This document shows, piece after piece, positions 61,265 to 64,000 of a DNA stretch of 64,000 bases. Numbering within the stretch: position 1 is the stretch's first letter; every line of letters starts with the position of its first letter. Made by a program: the position numbers and the translations under genes. Origin of the DNA: Luteimonas marina (GTDB taxonomy: Bacteria; Pseudomonadota; Gammaproteobacteria; Xanthomonadales; Xanthomonadaceae); assembly GCF_007859325.1 (NCBI RefSeq), contig NZ_VOHK01000003.1:492921-556920 (forward strand). Reading direction: 5' to 3'. The notes below the pieces were generated by a model. It was not told the origin of the DNA. It saw only the letters and a program-made list of their open reading frames with translations, and did no database searches.

Positions 61265-62329
61265 CTACTCGGCATCCGTCTTGCGCTGCTCGATCTGCAA
61301 ACGTGCCCTCTCGGTCGCCTGCTGCAACCGCTCACCCAACACCGCACGCGGCGGCAAGCTCGTCAGGTACTCGGCCACATGGATGCCCGACTTGTCCAAC
61401 TCCAGCAACTCGATCTGTTCGCGCTTCTTGCCGGTGCAAAGGATGATCCCCAGCGGCGAGGCTTCCTCCGGCTCGCGCTCATGCTTGTCCAGCCAGCGCA
61501 GATAAAGCTCCATCTGCCCTTTGTACGCGGCCTTGAACTCGCCGACCTTCAACTCCACCGCCACCAGGCGCCGCAGCTTGCGGTTGTAGAAAAGCAGGTC
61601 GAGGTGGAAATCCTCGTCGTCGATCTGGATGCGCTTCTGCCGGGCAACGAAAGAGAAACCCGCGCCCAGCTCCAGCAGGAACGACTCCATTTCACGGATG
61701 ATCGCGGCCTCCAAATCGCCTTCCTGCCAGGTGTCCCGCAGCCCGAGGAAGTCGAGGATGTAGGGATCGCGCATGACCAGGGCGGGCGACATGCGCTGCG
61801 CGTCGCGCATCGTCGCCAGCTCCTGCGCAATGGTTTCGTCCGGCTTTTGGGACAGCGCGGTGCGCTCGTAGAGCATCGAGTCGATGCGCTCGCGCAGCGT
61901 CCGCACGCTCCAGCGGCCGGCACTCGCCATCTGCGCGTAGTAGTCCCGCTGGAGCGGGTCTTTGAGCGGCAGTAGGGCCAGAAAATGTGACCAGCTCAAT
62001 TGTCGTGACAGCGTCACGACAATTGGCTCGTCCGAGTAGGTGGCGGCGAACTGCACCATCCGGCGCAGATTCTTGTCCGCGAAGCTGCGCCCGTAGTCGC
62101 GTACCAACTGCTCGGCCAAGGTTGGCAGGATTTCCTCGCCGTACCCGGCCCGCTGACCGGCCAGCACTTCCGTATGGATACGCTGGCCGATGCGCCAGAA
62201 CAGCAGGGTCAGCTCGGCATTGACGGCCGAGGCAGCGCGCTTGTGCGCCGCCTCGATCAGCCCCCGGATATCGCCCAGCAGCGCCGACGGCGCTGCGGAT
62301 GACGCCACGGATACTTTGCGCCGGTTCAT
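61265..62329 (-). CDS. DUF1016/YhcG-family PD-(D/E)XK nuclease
   Basis: 354 residues. N-terminal DUF1016_N helical domain (LFWRIGQRIHTEVL, RMVQFAATYSDEPIV, SWSHFLALLPLKDP) and C-terminal nuclease core: FHLDLLFYNRKLRRLVAVELKVG with Asp and Glu-x-Lys, then GQMELYLRWLDKHE (quoted in parts). Members occur in restriction or defence loci and bind or cleave branched DNA or RNA; role uncertain. Its start overlaps the integrase stop by four bases, so both are made together, which is unusual and ties it to excision or establishment. Confidence 0.88.
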   Translation of the reverse strand: MNRRKVSVASSAAPSALLGDIRGLIEAAHKRAASAVNAELTLLFWRIGQRIHTEVLAGQRAGYGEEILPTLAEQLVRDYGRSFADKNLRRMVQFAATYSDEPIVVTLSRQLSWSHFLALLPLKDPLQRDYYAQMASAGRWSVRTLRERIDSMLYERTALSQKPDETIAQELATMRDAQRMSPALVMRDPYILDFLGLRDTWQEGDLEAAIIREMESFLLELGAGFSFVARQKRIQIDDEDFHLDLLFYNRKLRRLVAVELKVGEFKAAYKGQMELYLRWLDKHEREPEEASPLGIILCTGKKREQIELLELDKSGIHVAEYLTSLPPRAVLGERLQQATERARLQIEQRKTDAE

Positions 62330-63525
62330 GTCGTCACCTTCACGGGGCGCTGCGCCCCGGTGATTGTCTTGCGCCGGTTCGCCACCAGTTCGGCCGCCTT
62401 GCGCACCGGGTCATCCTCGGTGTGGACGTAGCGCATGAACATCGCGACGGTCTTGTGCGCCGTCAGCGCCATGCCGACCTTGACCGGGATGCCCGAGTTG
62501 GCAATGTCGGTAGCCGAACGATGCCGGATGCCGTGCGTACCGACGTGGGCCGCTCCAGCAGCCTTGAGCGCACGGCACCAGCCGTTGTAATACTCGCCCG
62601 TGGTCAAGTGCTGGCCCTCATGGTTTGGGGACGGCAGCACATGGGGAATGCCGTCCTGCCTCGGCGCGGTCGAAAGCAGTCGGTAGGCTTCCTCACTCAT
62701 GGGCTTGGACATGCCGCCGGTCTTGCTGTCAGGCCAAACCACGCGCCGGTTCTCGAAGTCCACCCAATCCCATTGGAGCGTGACGATTTCGCCACGGCGG
62801 GCAGCGAACTCGAATTGCAAGCGGATCGCCAGGGGAATGACGTAAGGCTCCAGCCCTTCCGCCTCCAGCTTGCCCAGATGGCGGAAGATCCGCGCCATGT
62901 CCTCGTCGCTGATGAGGTGCGTGGCCTTCCCGTTGGGGTACATCGGGACGTGGCGGCACGGGTTGGTTCCATCCGTCCGGTAGCCCCACACCTCGGCCAG
63001 ATTGAACATCCTGCGCATCACGCTGAAAGCGTTGTTGGCCTCGGCCGGCTTGTGGGCCATCTTCTTCATCACCGTGGCCACGTCGGGCCGCTTCACGTCC
63101 TGCACCTTCATCCGGCCCAGCATCGGAACGATGCAGCGGTCTATGACAGCCTGATAGCCGCGTTGCGTGCTGGGCTTGTTGCGCAGCTTGGAGTAGTCCT
63201 CCATGAACTTGCCGCACAGTTCCGCGACCGTAGGCGCGGCACGGGCGGCGGCCTTGGCCGCCCCAGGATCACCGCCCTTGCGCACCTCGGCCAGCCACTC
63301 CTGGGCCAAGGCGCGGGCCTGCTCGACGGTCAGTTCCCCATACAGGCCCAAGGCGGGCTTGCGCCGCTCTCCGGCATTCGTGCGGTATTGCAGCATGAAC
63401 ACCTTGCGGCCCGCCGGGGTGATCTTGCAGAGGAAGCCGGGCACCATCGTGTCCCGGAGTTCGACAGCCTGCGCCTGGGGTTGTGCCGCATCGACGGCGG
63501 ACTTGGTGAGCTTGAGTTTTGCCAT
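62326..63525 (-). CDS. int: Tyrosine integrase of the ICE
   Basis: 399 residues from ATG 63525 (MAKLKLTKSAVDAAQP). N-terminal arm-binding DUF4102-like start (DTMVPGFLCKITPAGRKVFM), SAM-like core binding domain (about 97-180), and catalytic domain with Arg244 (AARRGEIVTLQW), Lys268, His331-x-x-Arg334 (THGIRHRS), His357 and Tyr366 (FMRYVH). All catalytic residues are present. As the gene nearest attR it drives site-specific integration and excision. Related to the Tn4371 integrase. Confidence 0.95.
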   Translation of the reverse strand: MAKLKLTKSAVDAAQPQAQAVELRDTMVPGFLCKITPAGRKVFMLQYRTNAGERRKPALGLYGELTVEQARALAQEWLAEVRKGGDPGAAKAAARAAPTVAELCGKFMEDYSKLRNKPSTQRGYQAVIDRCIVPMLGRMKVQDVKRPDVATVMKKMAHKPAEANNAFSVMRRMFNLAEVWGYRTDGTNPCRHVPMYPNGKATHLISDEDMARIFRHLGKLEAEGLEPYVIPLAIRLQFEFAARRGEIVTLQWDWVDFENRRVVWPDSKTGGMSKPMSEEAYRLLSTAPRQDGIPHVLPSPNHEGQHLTTGEYYNGWCRALKAAGAAHVGTHGIRHRSATDIANSGIPVKVGMALTAHKTVAMFMRYVHTEDDPVRKAAELVANRRKTITGAQRPVKVTT

Positions 63526-63701
63526 GATGACTCCTCGGAACGACCCGGTTTCCAAGAGCCACATGGGAGCCATGCGAGCACAAGCCGGGTCAGGTTTCAG
63601 AAAGCACCGGCATATGTTGAACTCGCCTAAGTCATTGATAAACCTGCTGCATCTGGCTTGGGCGTAGTCCGGCGTAATGTCGGGCTGGAGTCATCGTGAA
63701 A
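63526..63701. other. Region between integrase and attR
   Basis: 176 bases, non-coding. Should hold integrase arm sites and the int promoter. The AT-rich stretch about 63595-63650 is the likeliest promoter region. Confidence 0.45.
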
Positions 63702-63709
63702 TAAAAAAA
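63702..63709. other. attR core
   Basis: TAAAAAAA; the first seven bases match attL (16466-16472). To its right the IS3 element resumes at codons for KAAAYFARG and the orfA stop (63735). Restoring attB gives CTAAAAAAAGCC, the likely frameshift site of the IS. Confidence 0.75.
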
Positions 63710-64000
63710 GCCGCCGCGTACTTTGCCAGGGGGTAAGGGCGAAGTACGCGTTCATGCGCGCGCACATCGGCGAGTTCCGACTGGTCGCGATGTGCCGGGT
63801 GCTCGGCGTGCACCGGAGCGGCTACTACGCCTGGGTTCGGCAATCGGCCAGCCTGCGTGAGCGCGAGGATCAACGGTTGCTTGGGTTGATCAAGCACTCC
63901 TGGCTGGCCAGCGGAGGCGTGTACGGCCACCGCAAGATCACGCTGGACCTGCGCGAAGCGGGCGAGACCTGCAGCCGCCACCGCGTGCAGCGGCTGATGA
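63710..64000 (+). mobile_element. Right part of the split IS3-family element (continues past window)
   Basis: Starts with the last codons of orfA, which end in TAA at 63733-63735, then orfB. It completes the element begun at 16156. Confidence 0.82.
63754..64000 (+). CDS. IS3-family transposase orfB, N-terminal part
   Basis: 82 codons to the window edge from ATG 63754; the minus-one frame is open further left through KYAF. HTH_21 domain: GEFRLVAMCRVLGVHRSGYYAW, LIKHSWLASGGVYGHRKITLDL (quoted in part). The DDE core lies beyond the window. In the intact IS it is fused to orfA by frameshifting; it is now 47 kb away from orfA. Confidence 0.9.
   Translation, partial: MRAHIGEFRLVAMCRVLGVHRSGYYAWVRQSASLREREDQRLLGLIKHSWLASGGVYGHRKITLDLREAGETCSRHRVQRLM

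Larger units (their letters stand above)
16466..63709. mobile_element. Complete Tn4371-type integrative and conjugative element, about 47.2 kb
   Basis: Bounded by the short direct repeat TAAAAAA at 16466-16472 and 63702-63708, with IS3 halves outside. It contains a tyrosine integrase at the right end, RadC, DUF932, ParB, DUF736, DUF2958, DUF2285, AlpA, RepA, ParA, DUF2840, TraF, a VirD2-type relaxase, LysR regulator, TraG, a full trb set (B,C,D,E,J,K,L,F,G,I) and DUF2274, in the order known for Tn4371-like ICEs. Cargo is inserted between the LysR gene and the relaxase (efflux pump, permease, oxidoreductases) and between DUF2958 and the integrase (defence-like genes). All transfer genes look intact. 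Confidence 0.92.

Noticed and set aside
16466..63709. CRISPR array or tRNA attachment site
   Set aside because: No regularly spaced repeats with unique spacers occur; the iterons are only three and have no spacers. The ICE ends match an A-tract in an IS, not a tRNA gene end.

Overview
The window is high-GC DNA from a gammaproteobacterium, most likely a member of the Xanthomonadaceae (Lysobacter, Stenotrophomonas, Luteimonas or Thermomonas type). I infer this from the GC-rich codon use, the Xanthomonad-style palindromic intergenic repeat at 1426-1550 and the gene content. It has two parts: resident chromosome (1-16155) and a complete integrative and conjugative element (ICE) of the Tn4371 type, about 47.2 kb (16466-63709).

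Chromosome. The order is a TerC-family membrane protein, a small PepSY protein, cytochrome b561, a PepSY/response regulator/sensor kinase operon (minus strand), a two-gene RND efflux system, an AbrB-family permease, and a porin. The porin is divergent from an operon of response regulator, TctE-like kinase, iron-type binding protein and a PstS-like binding protein. The last gene is cut off by an IS3-family element. A direct repeat with an 11-base period (CTGACG-N5-CTGACG) lies upstream of both PepSY genes and in the region before cytochrome b561, which suggests one small regulon.

Nested insertion. The IS3 element interrupts the pstS-like gene, and the ICE in turn sits inside the IS3 element, exactly in the A-rich frameshift stretch at the end of orfA. 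The two IS halves therefore flank the ICE: orfA at 16219 and orfB at 63754 to the window end. The ICE ends share the short direct repeat TAAAAAA.

ICE backbone. From left to right, mostly on the minus strand: DUF2274, trbI-G-F-L-K-J-E-D-C-B, a ribbon-helix-helix gene, traG, an EexN lipoprotein and a LysR regulator (mating pair formation and coupling). Then cargo. Then relaxase, a candidate oriT, traF, DUF2840, a small partition-like protein, parA, an iteron cluster, repA, an AlpA-like regulator, DUF2285, DUF2958, an XRE regulator, DUF736, a large ParB-like protein, DUF932, RadC, a DUF1016 nuclease and a tyrosine integrase at the right end. Many junctions overlap by ATGA, so the transfer operon is strongly coupled.

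Cargo. (1) A CmeABC/MexEF-OprN-like RND pump with a divergent TetR gene and two palindromic operators. (2) An ArsP-like permease, an ISL3-family transposase and a beheaded luciferase-like oxidoreductase / TIM-barrel / flavin reductase operon. (3) Three AT-richer islands in the right part that look like defence cargo: a DUF3800 protein, a zinc-ribbon DUF2321 plus TIR-like (PF10137-type) pair, and a RloC/PrrC-like ATPase with a zinc hook and a HEPN-like motif.

Most unusual signal. Five copies of a structured, non-coding repeat lie beside these cargo genes (49979, 51379, 52589, 57802, 61112). Their conserved boxes enclose hairpins whose stems differ between copies but still pair. This looks like a family of structured RNAs or of recombination sites that marks where defence cargo is loaded.
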